A stretch of DNA of 22,197 nt from a virus, in IMG/VR virus record IMGVR_UViG_3300027782_000397, positions 1 through 22,197 of that record. One strand, 5' to 3'. How positions within the stretch are numbered: position 1 is the first letter of the stretch; each line of letters starts with the position of its first letter. Of this stretch, positions 13,189 through 20,385 are shown in pieces. Position numbers and translations under genes: made by a program. A model generated the notes under the pieces. That model saw nothing but the letters and a program-made list of their open reading frames with translations, ran no database searches and was not told the origin of the DNA.

Positions 13189-14169
13189 GTATATTTTACC
13201 ATTAATAATTTTTAAATTGTAAAAAGTATAATTGCCTGTTTTAATATCTAATTCGCAATAGGCAAAGCCAGTGTTCCAACGATTTATGGGCATGAAATAT
13301 GGCGTTTTTCCACATAAGCAACCGACTGAATGTACCGAAATAATATCACCATTCATTGTAGTTTCAGTATTAGAACTTGTTTTGTGATAGTGGCCTACTA
13401 CTACATTTGATAAAGTTTTTAAAAACGTACCTCGAGCTGGATTAACTCCACCGCTACCTCCGAATAATTCGTGTCCATGTAGGATAAATAATTTTCCAAT
13501 TTTAACAGGCCTTTTATCTTTTACAATATCAATCTTTAACTCACCAAGTCTTAATCTACTTTCTAATTTAAACTCAGGATCATCAAATATTTCGGGTGCT
13601 TTTAAAAATAACCATTTCTCCCAGCGTTCATCGTGATTACCTAACTTAAAAACTATCTTAGCTTTGGGAAAGTGTTCACGTAGCGAACTTAAAAAGATAC
13701 GTGCAGCTTCAAATTCTTCATGCACTTTTCTTTGTCTCCAGTCTTTTTCATGTCTACTAATACCAGCAAAGTCTAAAACATCCCCATTGATTAAAATACA
13801 ATTTACTTTTTTCTCTTTACCATAATTAATAGCTTTTTGAATTGAGTCGTTATCCTGGTAAGGTATATGTAAGTCCGATATGATTAAGGTTCTTGACTGA
13901 CTAATTTCGTATGGCTCAAAAGTTTCCGCATAGGATTCAGGCATTACAAACTCAATGTTTTGATCTAAAAACTCTCTAGTTGCTAGTTGTGATTTAGTTT
14001 TTTCACCTTTTTGACCACGATAATATCTTAAGCAACTTCTAACAGCATCAACGCTAGTAAACTGTTTATTGTTTTCTGCATAGATTTTTTTAGCCAAAGT
14101 TAAAGATGGGACCTTCGGGAACTTAGTCAGATAGGATTTAATTAAATTACTTACAAATGCATTTTTCAT
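13186..14169 (-). CDS. Metallophosphoesterase (calcineurin-like)
   Basis: This 327-residue protein has all five blocks of the metal-dependent phosphoesterase fold: SDLHIP (Asp99, His101), NGDVLD (129-133), LGNHDERW (176-183), LHGHE (230-234) and GHYHKT (259-264). It should bind two metal ions and hydrolyse phosphoester bonds in DNA, nucleotides or proteins; substrate cannot be told. A 60-residue N-terminal part (LAKKIYAENNKQFTS, CLRYYRGQKG) precedes the enzyme domain and looks helix-turn-helix like; I know this addition from Bacteroidota phage homologues. Placed between NinG and the replication genes, a role in DNA end processing fits. The start shares one base with the stop of NinG (TAATG). 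Confidence 0.88.
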   Translation of the reverse strand: MKNAFVSNLIKSYLTKFPKVPSLTLAKKIYAENNKQFTSVDAVRSCLRYYRGQKGEKTKSQLATREFLDQNIEFVMPESYAETFEPYEISQSRTLIISDLHIPYQDNDSIQKAINYGKEKKVNCILINGDVLDFAGISRHEKDWRQRKVHEEFEAARIFLSSLREHFPKAKIVFKLGNHDERWEKWLFLKAPEIFDDPEFKLESRLRLGELKIDIVKDKRPVKIGKLFILHGHELFGGSGGVNPARGTFLKTLSNVVVGHYHKTSSNTETTMNGDIISVHSVGCLCGKTPYFMPINRWNTGFAYCELDIKTGNYTFYNLKIINGKIY

Positions 14170-14687
14170 TATTTTTTTATTTTAAGTTTATAATTTTTTG
14201 CTAAGGTAATTAATTCATCTTTGGTAAATTTATAACTTCTTGACAAGTCTGCCATATCTTCAAGTTCCTGTACTTTATTTATTCCTATTCTCTTTACTAA
14301 TCCTTTGCGATATTCGATAAGATTACCAGCTAATTGTAGGTTACAGTAACTGCATTGTTTATGGCAATTATCTTCGTTAAATATTAGTTTAGTGTAAATT
14401 TCAGCTTTTAAATAATGCCCAGCATCCCACTTAGCATCGGATTTATTACAGCTAATACATGGTAAATCTTTATCTCTTTGTCGAATATATATTTGAAAAC
14501 TTACACGTGCTAAATTTCGCAACTGGATTAAACTTTGGCTATCTACTTTCATTTGCTTAACTCGCTTATTCACTTCCTTTTCTGAGTTAAATTCCATTGA
14601 GCAGATAGCCGAACAAACAACTTGCAAGGTATTGAATGGTTTATAAAATTCGCCACATTGCTTACACTGTTTGAGTTTAATTTTCAT
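14169..14687 (-). CDS. ninG: NinG (Rap) recombination protein
   Basis: This 172-residue protein has an N-terminal zinc finger (Cys8, Cys11, Cys25, Cys29) and the NinG core: RQRDKDLPCISC, KWDAGHYLKAE and FNEDNCHKQCSYCNLQLAGN. In lambda the homologue Rap is a structure-specific nuclease that resolves recombination intermediates such as D-loops and Holliday junctions. Length matches the family. It works naturally with the ERF protein and exonuclease encoded upstream. The start is three bases from the stop of the upstream gene. Confidence 0.9.
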   Translation of the reverse strand: MKIKLKQCKQCGEFYKPFNTLQVVCSAICSMEFNSEKEVNKRVKQMKVDSQSLIQLRNLARVSFQIYIRQRDKDLPCISCNKSDAKWDAGHYLKAEIYTKLIFNEDNCHKQCSYCNLQLAGNLIEYRKGLVKRIGINKVQELEDMADLSRSYKFTKDELITLAKNYKLKIKK

Positions 14688-14690
14688 TTA

Positions 14691-15173
14691 TTAGTTTTTA
14701 TCAAATTTATATATAGCACCATTCTTTAAATTTATATCATTAAATTTGAAACCTAAAAATTCAGTTGCATCAATATTTGTTTTTTTTATATATTTTTTTT
14801 CTTTAATTAATTCCCTAATAGCATTTACATTTACAATTCTTACTTTTATTAATTCTGTTTCTTCATCATTCATATAAGCATAAAAATATATTTGTGATAA
14901 TCCTTCTTGTATTTTATTAACTTCAGTAAATCCATTATTTTTGCTTCTTGATCTTATTGTTAAATCAAGGTATTTTATATATTTATATTTTCTTATTCTA
15001 ACAGAAACCGTAAAGTTTAAATTAAAAACTAAATCAAAAGATAAATTACTATCTTCATATTCTGTAGCTGGCCTAAATTCCATATAATTATCATATAAAT
15101 TAGGCAAAGAATTTTTAATATGGGTTTTAATTTCAGTAGAAAATTTATTTTCTAAAAATCTAACATCAAGCAT
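14691..15173 (-). CDS. Unknown phage protein between the methyltransferase and ninG
   Basis: This 160-residue alpha/beta protein has FDLVFNLNFTVSVRIRKYKY in the middle, DLTIRSRSKNNG, a helix IQEGLSQIYFYAYMN, and a C-terminal VRIVNVNAIRELI. The succession strand-Asp, basic strand, T-I-R, helix with Y.FY recalls nuclease-fold phage proteins that lie next to recombination genes, and I have seen similar ones without a proven activity. A PD-(D/E)XK-like fold is possible but the catalytic residues are not clear. The gene overlaps the methyltransferase stop by 8 bases and is more AT-rich than NinG. Confidence 0.5.
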   Translation of the reverse strand: MLDVRFLENKFSTEIKTHIKNSLPNLYDNYMEFRPATEYEDSNLSFDLVFNLNFTVSVRIRKYKYIKYLDLTIRSRSKNNGFTEVNKIQEGLSQIYFYAYMNDEETELIKVRIVNVNAIRELIKEKKYIKKTNIDATEFLGFKFNDINLKNGAIYKFDKN

Positions 15174-16449
15174 TTATAAAATTATTTGCAATATTAAACA
15201 TTTCATTATCTAATTCTATACCTAAACTTTTAAAACCCATTTCGTTTGAAACTTTAATTGTACTTCCAGAACCCATAAATGGATCTACTATAAAATCCCC
15301 TTTCGTAGCAGAAACTTCTAAAATTTGTTTTAATAAATCATTAGGTTTTTGTGTTGGATGTATCATTTTAGAAGTATGCAATCTTGGTATATTTATTAAA
15401 TTGCCTCTTCTTAAATTAACTAGTTTTTTACCTTTAACACAATAAATAATTATTTCTGTTTGATTACCCCAATCATTATCTAAATCACCACTTCCTTTAT
15501 TTCCTTTATCCCATATAATAGGAGTTTTAATAGTAAAGTATTTTGATATTATATTTTCAAAAGAACTAAATACTGACCAACTACAAAAAAAATATAAATG
15601 TGAATTTATAGCTGTTTTTCTATTTAATACTTCACAAACTTTGTCTAATAAATCAAATGCTTCATCTTTTTTATCATTTAATAATCCACGCTTTGTAATT
15701 GATTCATTGTAAATTGAACGGTTTGAAACATAATTAATACCATAAGGAGGATCTGTTAATACAATATCTATACATCCATCTTCTAATGTTTCTAATATTT
15801 CTAAACTATCTCCGTTTTTAATATTTTCGTTTATAGTAGTTTCAATTCTTGTTTTTAAAACATTTGCTTTATATTCTTCTTTTTTCTCTTCTTTTTTAAT
15901 ATCTTGATAAACTTGATTAATACTTACTTCTCCAGTTCTTAATTGTGCTTTTATTTCTTCAGGTGCTTTTTTTACTACTACATCAAATTGTGCTTTTTTG
16001 CCTGTACTCCACCCAAGTTTTTCAGCTACTATTTTTTGTGTATTATGTTTTGGTTCGTTATCAATAATTGATAACGGAGCAGAATGTTGGTTACCTTTAA
16101 ATATTGCTTTTTGCTTATAAACTTCTAATCCTTTTTGTTTTTCTAAATCTTCTAAAGTTGTTATTAATTCGCCTTTAACAAAATCTTGTAAATTACGTCT
16201 ACCAAATTGATTTTTAACCATCCAAATTTTAATATCTAATTCACTATCAAATTCTTTATCAATAGTTTTATATTCTAAGCCATGTTTAAAAGCTATTTGA
16301 TATCGGTTATGTCCGTCAATTAAATATCCATTCCATAAAACTAAAGGATCACGAATGCCATCTTTTAAAATGTTTTCTTCTAATTGCTTAAATTCTTCAG
16401 CTGTTAATGCTGGTATTAATTTTTTAAATTCTTCTTTTATTTCTATCAT
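15166..16449 (-). CDS. ParB-domain DNA methyltransferase (beta class, N6-adenine or N4-cytosine)
   Basis: This 427-residue protein has two parts. Residues 1-90 form a ParB/sulfiredoxin-like domain with PLVLWNGYLIDGHNRYQIA, which contacts DNA or nucleotides. Residues 205-427 form an amino-methyltransferase: motif IV TDPPYGINY (232-240), a variable region with IIWDKGNKGSG, HPTQKP (364-369) and motif I VDPFMGSGST (388-397). Motif IV before motif I with the recognition region between them defines the beta class. It would methylate phage or host DNA, either to avoid restriction or to change expression. No cognate restriction enzyme is next to it. It overlaps the exonuclease stop by ATGA. Target sequence cannot be read off. 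Confidence 0.92.
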   Translation of the reverse strand: MIEIKEEFKKLIPALTAEEFKQLEENILKDGIRDPLVLWNGYLIDGHNRYQIAFKHGLEYKTIDKEFDSELDIKIWMVKNQFGRRNLQDFVKGELITTLEDLEKQKGLEVYKQKAIFKGNQHSAPLSIIDNEPKHNTQKIVAEKLGWSTGKKAQFDVVVKKAPEEIKAQLRTGEVSINQVYQDIKKEEKKEEYKANVLKTRIETTINENIKNGDSLEILETLEDGCIDIVLTDPPYGINYVSNRSIYNESITKRGLLNDKKDEAFDLLDKVCEVLNRKTAINSHLYFFCSWSVFSSFENIISKYFTIKTPIIWDKGNKGSGDLDNDWGNQTEIIIYCVKGKKLVNLRRGNLINIPRLHTSKMIHPTQKPNDLLKQILEVSATKGDFIVDPFMGSGSTIKVSNEMGFKSLGIELDNEMFNIANNFINA

Positions 16450-17120
16450 AAATTATTTAAGTAAGTTCTACATTCTTTTATTCTCGAGTACATTGATTCG
16501 ATTACTTGGTTATCTTTTTTAATGTGAAATTCCTTTATACGTTTTGCTATCGGAATATTACTGTAACTGTGATTACGTTCTATTTCTTCTACAGCTAATA
16601 AGTATTCAGGGTTTTCACTATCAATCATTCCCATCTTCCAGCTTAATCTTCTTTTTTCATCTTCTACTAATTGGGTAGGGGTATCAATTAATACATAAGC
16701 TAAACAAGCATCTTCTAATCCTGTTAATTCCATATAAGCTTGTAACTGATAAAAGTATCCTTTATTCGGTATCTCGGTTTCAAAATGTGGGAATGTATAA
16801 ATGTCCCAGCTACTTTTAATATCAATTACATTGTCCGATACGATGTCAGGAGTTCCGCTTAAAAAGTCATTGGTATACCATTGTTCGTTCTTAGTATAGA
16901 AGCCACCTTTAAAAACTGAATAGGTACTAATAGCAATGTCCTCAACTTCTAGTCCTTTCTCTACGTACTTATTAGTAAACTCCTTTCTTATGCCATAAGT
17001 TTTTTCGATAAACAAAGTCTTTAAATACGATTTACAGGTCTCACCCATTTCGTTTTTGGCTCGGCCATTAGTCATGATTTGACCAATAGCTGAAGCTCTG
17101 AATTTTAAATCGTTAAACAT
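16446..17120 (-). CDS. YqaJ / lambda-exonuclease-type recombination nuclease
   Basis: This 224-residue protein has the PD-(D/E)XK exonuclease pattern: RASAIGQIM at the start, GLEVEDIA (acidic residue in the first helix, Glu60), LSGTPDIVSDNVIDIKSSW with Asp92, Asp100 and Lys102, and YFYQLQAYMELTG (124-134) as the QxxxY-type block. It should degrade one strand of a DNA end 5' to 3', giving 3' single strands for the annealing protein next to it. Size matches lambda Exo. It shares eight bases with the ERF gene stop, so the pair is coupled and likely acts as a two-part recombinase. Confidence 0.9.
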   Translation of the reverse strand: MFNDLKFRASAIGQIMTNGRAKNEMGETCKSYLKTLFIEKTYGIRKEFTNKYVEKGLEVEDIAISTYSVFKGGFYTKNEQWYTNDFLSGTPDIVSDNVIDIKSSWDIYTFPHFETEIPNKGYFYQLQAYMELTGLEDACLAYVLIDTPTQLVEDEKRRLSWKMGMIDSENPEYLLAVEEIERNHSYSNIPIAKRIKEFHIKKDNQVIESMYSRIKECRTYLNNL

Positions 17121-17652
17121 TTATCAATGCAAGTTTAAGAACGTTTGACTGAGGACCGCTAATTGTATAGTTCTCCATTGCTTCCTTAACTTTATCGGAC
17201 TTACCTTCTTGTATGGCAGTAATCATTTTCTTTAAAGTTTCGGGTGTTAGCATTGGTTTGCTATCATTCTTTGGCTCAGGTTGTTTTTGACTATCCGCAT
17301 CACTTTCAGTTTCATCGATTAAGAATAAACCATTAAGTGCATATTTACGAGCATAACTAGAAGCAGTTCCTGTAGCTTGTTCTGCACTCATTCCTTTGTG
17401 TTCGCTTGTTTCTGCATAACCATAACAAATAGTGTCATTTATCTTTGCAGTTGCTTTTAAGAACACTTTAGTTCCTATTGCTACAATTTCATCACTAAGG
17501 GTTAAAGTAGCGTTATAACGTAAAAGAATAGGTTTAAGTGCTTCTAATATATCTTCGGCACTTCTATACTTGTATTTGCCAAATGCGTTTACATTTGTCT
17601 TTGGTACTTTTAATTCGTTTTGAATTTTTACTAAATTGTTTTCGTTGCTCAT
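17113..17652 (-). CDS. erf: ERF-family single-strand annealing protein
   Basis: This 179-residue protein carries the ERF signature: FGKYKYRSAEDILEALKPIL (24-43) and QATGTASSYARKYALNGLFL (92-111), followed by an acidic stretch (IDETESDADSQ) and a helical tail. ERF proteins anneal complementary single strands; P22 Erf circularises the incoming genome. The partner nuclease follows in an overlap. The start has the A-rich context AAAGAAATCATG with AACCC nearby, shared by four other genes of this block. Confidence 0.92.
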   Translation of the reverse strand: MSNENNLVKIQNELKVPKTNVNAFGKYKYRSAEDILEALKPILLRYNATLTLSDEIVAIGTKVFLKATAKINDTICYGYAETSEHKGMSAEQATGTASSYARKYALNGLFLIDETESDADSQKQPEPKNDSKPMLTPETLKKMITAIQEGKSDKVKEAMENYTISGPQSNVLKLALINV

Positions 17653-17669
17653 GATTTCTTTTTGGGTTT

Positions 17670-18182
17670 TTAGAATGGTTGATTTATTTTTTCTTTTATA
17701 TATTTTTCGTGTTCTGCTTTTGTGTCTAAAAGTATATTATTTATGGTCCTGTACATTTTTCTTTCTTCATCATAAATTAAATATCTATGTGCCATCATAT
17801 GTTCTTTAGGTGTTAAATAAAATATATCAATAAAATGTTCTTCATTATAAGACCAGTGATGCGCATGAAACCCTTTTTTAATTAGTTTCCTACAATTATA
17901 AGTAGCTTTATGTTTTTCGGGAAACCTTATATAATGATTTTCTCCATCTTTATATTTTACTTTCCTTTCAAATAAAGCAGTAGAATATAATCTCTTATAT
18001 TTTTCTCTACCTCTTATTCTTTCTTTTTCAATGAACTCTTTTGAAGTTTCTTTTATTTTTCTTTTAGTTTTACACTTTTCTTTCCAGCATACAATACATT
18101 CATTTCTATATTTAGAACAATCTTTTCTAAAATAAAATTCAGTTTCTTGCTTTTCTTTTTTACAATTTTTACAATTTTTCAT
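17670..18182 (-). CDS. HNH-type endonuclease with N-terminal zinc finger
   Basis: This 170-residue protein starts with Cys pairs (Cys4, Cys7, then Cys29, Cys32) that look like a zinc ribbon, continues with a very Lys/Arg-rich helix, and ends with GFHAHHWSYNEEHF and LTPKEHMMAHRYL. The HH.SY motif plus the later E-H...H pair is the HNH nuclease pattern seen in homing-type and phage endonucleases. Composition is more AT- and Lys-rich than the flanking ERF and SSB-like genes, so it may be a free-standing mobile insertion between them. Activity is inferred. A non-homing role in packaging or host DNA attack cannot be excluded. Confidence 0.7.
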   Translation of the reverse strand: MKNCKNCKKEKQETEFYFRKDCSKYRNECIVCWKEKCKTKRKIKETSKEFIEKERIRGREKYKRLYSTALFERKVKYKDGENHYIRFPEKHKATYNCRKLIKKGFHAHHWSYNEEHFIDIFYLTPKEHMMAHRYLIYDEERKMYRTINNILLDTKAEHEKYIKEKINQPF

Positions 18183-18197
18183 TTAATATAATTATTA

Positions 18198-18217
18198 GGT
18201 AATGGTAAAGGTAATGG
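18198..18217. repeat. Short tandem repeat in the gap before the HNH gene
   Basis: GGTAAT, GGTAAA, GGTAAT, GG form three six-base units on the + strand; TACC repeats (TACCAATATACC, 18223-18234) follow and are partly complementary. They sit in the 62-base gap between the SSB-like and HNH genes, which has no other feature. It could be a protein-binding site or slippage product. Confidence 0.6.
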
Positions 18218-18244
18218 AAAAATACCAATATACCAAATAAATTA

Positions 18245-18496
18245 TTAAAATTGATCAGATGAATGTTTATCTGAATTAAAAACTGTACGGCCGTTACCAA
18301 TGTAGCTTGCCTTAACTTTAGCAGCTCGTTCTTCTTTGGTTTGACCTGTAGTTATGGATGCATCTTGTCCATACTGATTAGGTTGGTCGTTTAAAATGAT
18401 ACTGATATCATAATACTCGGCTCCATTTTTACCTGGTTTGATTCTTGACTTATCTAACTTAGTTAGATCAATCGATGCTGCGATAATTTTACTCAT
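18245..18496 (-). CDS. SSB-like single-strand DNA-binding protein (putative)
   Basis: This 83-residue protein has IIAASIDLTKLDKSRI at the start, KNGAEYYDISIILNDQ, GQDASITTGQTKEER and SYIGNGRTVF near the end. I know this family from Bacteroidota phages beside recombination genes; the small beta-rich make-up suits an OB fold, and a Phe ends the short polar tail as in SSB proteins, though the acidic tip is weak. It would coat the single strands used by the ERF protein. The start has the shared AACCC/AAATCATG context. The family is clear to me, the SSB role is inferred. Confidence 0.6.
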   Translation of the reverse strand: MSKIIAASIDLTKLDKSRIKPGKNGAEYYDISIILNDQPNQYGQDASITTGQTKEERAAKVKASYIGNGRTVFNSDKHSSDQF

Positions 18497-18517
18497 GATT
18501 TATTTGGGTTTATTGGT

Positions 18518-18751
18518 TTATATTTTTTGTTCTAAAATGTCTAACAAGTAGTTTAATTTTTCTTCATCGGTAAAATCATTCTCTTTAGATATAAGCTCCA
18601 CATATCGAATGGCTTCATCTTTAAAAATGTAACGATGTTCAGGATAATTAATATCTAATACTAATAACTCATTAGGATACCAGTGTTCGGTTAGCCAACA
18701 TTGATTGTAGCTTCCGCTGGTGTAATCTTCAGTGTCTAAGTCGTACATCAT
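18518..18751 (-). CDS. Small acidic protein, unknown
   Basis: This 77-residue protein begins MMYDLDTEDYTSGSYNQCWL and has an acidic Tyr/Trp-rich first half (TEHWYPNELLVLDINYPEH) and a helical acidic end (ENDFTDEEKLNYLLDILEQK). I recognise no family. Its start lies within the last codons of the preceding gene (22 shared bases), and AACCC precedes it by about 14 bases. Its acidity and place in the early block fit a regulator or inhibitor, but there is no direct sign. Confidence 0.55.
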   Translation of the reverse strand: MMYDLDTEDYTSGSYNQCWLTEHWYPNELLVLDINYPEHRYIFKDEAIRYVELISKENDFTDEEKLNYLLDILEQKI

Positions 18752-18908
18752 ATTTTAAAATTGAATGGGTTAAACGTAAATAATTACTTGTTTCGATTCT
18801 CATTTGCATTTCAAGTCCGCAAGTAATTTGTCCTTGAGCTGCTTGTTCTAAAATTAAACTTTCTAGTTTAAATATTTTCTCGTATGATTCCTGTATTTCT
18901 TTTTTCAT
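18729..18908 (-). CDS. Small helical protein of 59 residues
   Basis: This frame starts at ATG 18908, coupled by ATGA to the preceding gene, and ends at TGA 18729. The product is helical and Glu/Gln-rich (KKEIQESYEKIFKLESLI, then EQAAQGQITCGLEMQM). It fills an otherwise empty stretch of 150 bases. Family unknown to me. Confidence 0.55.
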   Translation of the reverse strand: MKKEIQESYEKIFKLESLILEQAAQGQITCGLEMQMRIETSNYLRLTHSILKYDVRLRH

Positions 18909-19114
18909 ATAAATTTTTTTAAGTTTTGTTCAATAAATAGTTCCATTACTTTTACTTGTTCAAAGTACCTCGAACGTTTTCCTGTAGAATTTCTTGGTAA
19001 GTCATCAATATGTGATTTAAGGCGATCATTAAACATTTGCAGTCTATTTAATTGGTCTATGTCTAATTCGATATACATCATTGATTTACTAATAAATGGC
19101 TCATTTGTCGGCAT
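18905..19114 (-). CDS. Small protein of 69 residues, unknown
   Basis: The product opens MPTNEPFISKSMMYIELDID and has a helical basic part (LNRLQMFNDRLKSHIDDL, RNSTGKRSRYFEQVKVMEL). It overlaps the previous stop by 14 bases and is coupled to the next gene by ATGA. The first start is a plain ATG at 19114, next to the TATCGGAC octamer. No family recognised. Confidence 0.6.
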   Translation of the reverse strand: MPTNEPFISKSMMYIELDIDQLNRLQMFNDRLKSHIDDLPRNSTGKRSRYFEQVKVMELFIEQNLKKFI

Positions 19115-19235
19115 ATCGGACTGCTAAGAAACGTTCGTATAATTCTTTGTTAAAGTGGCCTTTATTATTCCACCAATTAACAGCATAGCAGTAACGGGCC
19201 ATACACCATACTTGATTACAGCTCATGTTTTTCAT
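19101..19235 (-). CDS. Small Cys- and Trp-rich protein, 41-44 residues
   Basis: From ATG 19226 the frame gives MSCNQVWCMARYCYAVNWW, then NKGHFNKELYERFLAVRYAD; an ATG at 19235 adds three residues. Three Cys in the first 13 residues of the short form and a WW pair stand out. I have seen this pattern in small phage proteins. It overlaps both neighbours, which supports it, and fills an otherwise empty 100 bases. Confidence 0.6.
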   Translation of the reverse strand: MKNMSCNQVWCMARYCYAVNWWNNKGHFNKELYERFLAVRYADK

Positions 19236-19485
19236 CTAGGATAGTTTTTAAAGTATCGTGATAAACAGCCATGTAATCAGCTTCTGAACAATCTTGTATC
19301 GTATCGGAATAATAAGCTCTTGATATAGGGCATAAACTAATTGAGGGTGTGGTTCCAGTTTCTAACATGATACATTTATCTTCGCTAAATACTTTGTAAT
19401 AAAAAATTAAAGACTTTCGGTACTTAGGAAGTTGAATGTCTAAAATTTCAATAAATTCTTTTGTTGATTTGATTTCGATTTTCAT
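19216..19485 (-). CDS. Small protein of 89 residues, unknown
   Basis: The product begins MKIEIKSTKEFIEILDIQL, has a beta-like section (LIFYYKVFSEDKCIMLETG) and a helical end (ADYMAVYHDTLKTILDEKHEL). I recognise no family. Its start shares the AACCCC/CAAATCATG context with other early genes, so it may be under the same translational control. Confidence 0.55.
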   Translation of the reverse strand: MKIEIKSTKEFIEILDIQLPKYRKSLIFYYKVFSEDKCIMLETGTTPSISLCPISRAYYSDTIQDCSEADYMAVYHDTLKTILDEKHEL

Positions 19486-19521
19486 GATTTGTTTTTTTTA
19501 GGGGTTAATTATTTATAATAG

Positions 19522-19641
19522 TTAAAAGTCGTGAGTTGGGTAAACTTCAATTATTTGTTCTCCTGTACTATCATCTATGTAATAGGTGTATTCTCCGATT
19601 GTAATATATACAACGTTTTCTGATCTAATATCTATATTCAT
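19522..19641 (-). CDS. Small protein of 39 residues
   Basis: ATG 19641 overlaps the TGA of the upstream gene (ATGA). The product MNIDIRSENVVYITIGEYTY continues YIDDSTGEQIIEVY, two beta hairpins in likely form. The pattern D.RSENVVYI.IG.Y.YYIDDSTGE is one I recall from small Bacteroidota phage proteins. Function unknown. Confidence 0.6.
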   Translation of the reverse strand: MNIDIRSENVVYITIGEYTYYIDDSTGEQIIEVYPTHDF

Positions 19642-19796
19642 ATAGCAGTGATATTAAAGGTTTGTATTGTAGTAACTTTGTTCATCATTACAACGTATGC
19701 ATAAAGTCTGCAATCTTCAATGGTTTCCCATTTAGTAAATTTTGTGAAAGCAATACATTTATCGCAATCCAGGAATTCAATTTTAAATTTTTTCAT
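19638..19796 (-). CDS. Small protein of 52 residues
   Basis: ATG 19796 has the shared AAAGAAATCATG context with CCCCC before it. The product begins MKKFKIEFLDCDKCIAFTKF and includes WETIEDCRLYAYVVMMNKV, with Cys11, Cys14 and Cys29. It is coupled to the next gene by ATGA. Function unknown. Confidence 0.6.
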   Translation of the reverse strand: MKKFKIEFLDCDKCIAFTKFTKWETIEDCRLYAYVVMMNKVTTIQTFNITAI

Positions 19797-19816
19797 GATT
19801 TCTTTTTGTTTGGGGG

Positions 19817-20071
19817 TTAGTTAAAATATTTAGATATTTCTATTGCTGCAAACTGATTGTTTTGACCAAAGTTTTTAGAAGCAAAATAATGTCTTATTTC
19901 CTGCAACTGGTCATTTTGAATGGCCCAATTTTTTATTTGTTCTAAACGTGGCATTTGTATTGTTAGTTCTGCTTGATCTGAATAACAACCATTTGATACA
20001 TTTGCTTTTAAAGTGATGATGTTATTTATCACCCTTAGTGCTGACATTCTTGTTTCGTTTAAATTTTTCAT
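19817..20071 (-). CDS. First gene of the early block after its promoter, unknown
   Basis: This 84-residue protein is helical (RMSALRVINNIITLKANV, LTIQMPRLEQIKNWAIQ, LQEIRHYFASKNF). I recognise no family. It starts at ATG 20071 with the AAAGAAATCATG context, about 30 bases downstream of the -7 box of its promoter. As the first early gene it may be expressed at once after infection. Confidence 0.6.
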   Translation of the reverse strand: MKNLNETRMSALRVINNIITLKANVSNGCYSDQAELTIQMPRLEQIKNWAIQNDQLQEIRHYFASKNFGQNNQFAAIEISKYFN

Positions 20072-20102
20072 GATTTCTTTTTTTTAAATTATTAATATAG
20101 AG

Positions 20103-20134
20103 CAAAAATAAAGTTTATTTTTAATATATGCAAA
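20103..20134 (-). promoter_or_regulatory. Early promoter, Bacteroidota type
   Basis: On the minus strand TTTG (20134-20131), 20 bases, then TATTTTTG (20110-20103) match the Bacteroidota -33/-7 consensus fully. The start would be near 20097, about 25 bases before the ATG at 20071. It would drive the leftward early block. Its two GCAAAA-type boxes repeat those of the regulator promoter 250 bases away. Confidence 0.75.
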
Positions 20135-20139
20135 ATAAT

Positions 20140-20349
20140 TTAATGTTTATTTTTACTTTTATATGTAACTATTTGATTATCAAAGCGATTATTTTTTGCT
20201 CTGCGTTTATATTTTGATGTTTTCTCTATAAATTTTGTCTTTCCAATCATAATATATTTTATTTGATTAGTTTTAATTTTATAGTAAATGGCTTGGTGGC
20301 TTACTGAATGTAAGGTTGCGAACTCGCTAACTGATAATAAATCTTTCAT
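20140..20349 (-). CDS. Small HTH transcription regulator, MerR/excisionase-like
   Basis: This 69-residue protein starts at ATG 20349; the open frame goes up to a TTG at 20364 that lies inside the promoter. The first 35 residues, LLSVSEFATLHSVSHQAIYY, KIKTNQIKYI, read as a winged helix-turn-helix of the MerR/Xis type (helix-turn-helix about residues 6-27, beta wing to residue 40). The C-terminal half is very basic (KYKRRAKNNR). It sits between two promoters, one in front of itself and one in front of the early block, and opposite the sigma-like gene, so it is a good candidate for the repressor or switch protein. It may also be an excisionase. No CI-type dimer domain is present. Confidence 0.65.
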   Translation of the reverse strand: MKDLLSVSEFATLHSVSHQAIYYKIKTNQIKYIMIGKTKFIEKTSKYKRRAKNNRFDNQIVTYKSKNKH

Positions 20350-20353
20350 ATTG

Positions 20354-20385
20354 CAAAAATACAAAATAAAATGATAAGTTGCAAA
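20354..20385 (-). promoter_or_regulatory. Promoter of the HTH regulator gene, nearly leaderless
   Basis: On the minus strand TTTG (20385-20382), 20 bases, then TATTTTTG (20361-20354). Only four bases lie between the -7 box and the ATG at 20349, so the message would be nearly leaderless. Match to consensus and spacing is exact. Confidence 0.75.

Noticed and set aside
18198-18234. CRISPR-like array
   Set aside because: Units are only six bases with no spacers; a simple tandem repeat.
20140-20349. Excisionase plus integrase module
   Set aside because: The HTH protein could be Xis-like, but no integrase or attachment site is visible in the window, so no lysogeny module is called.
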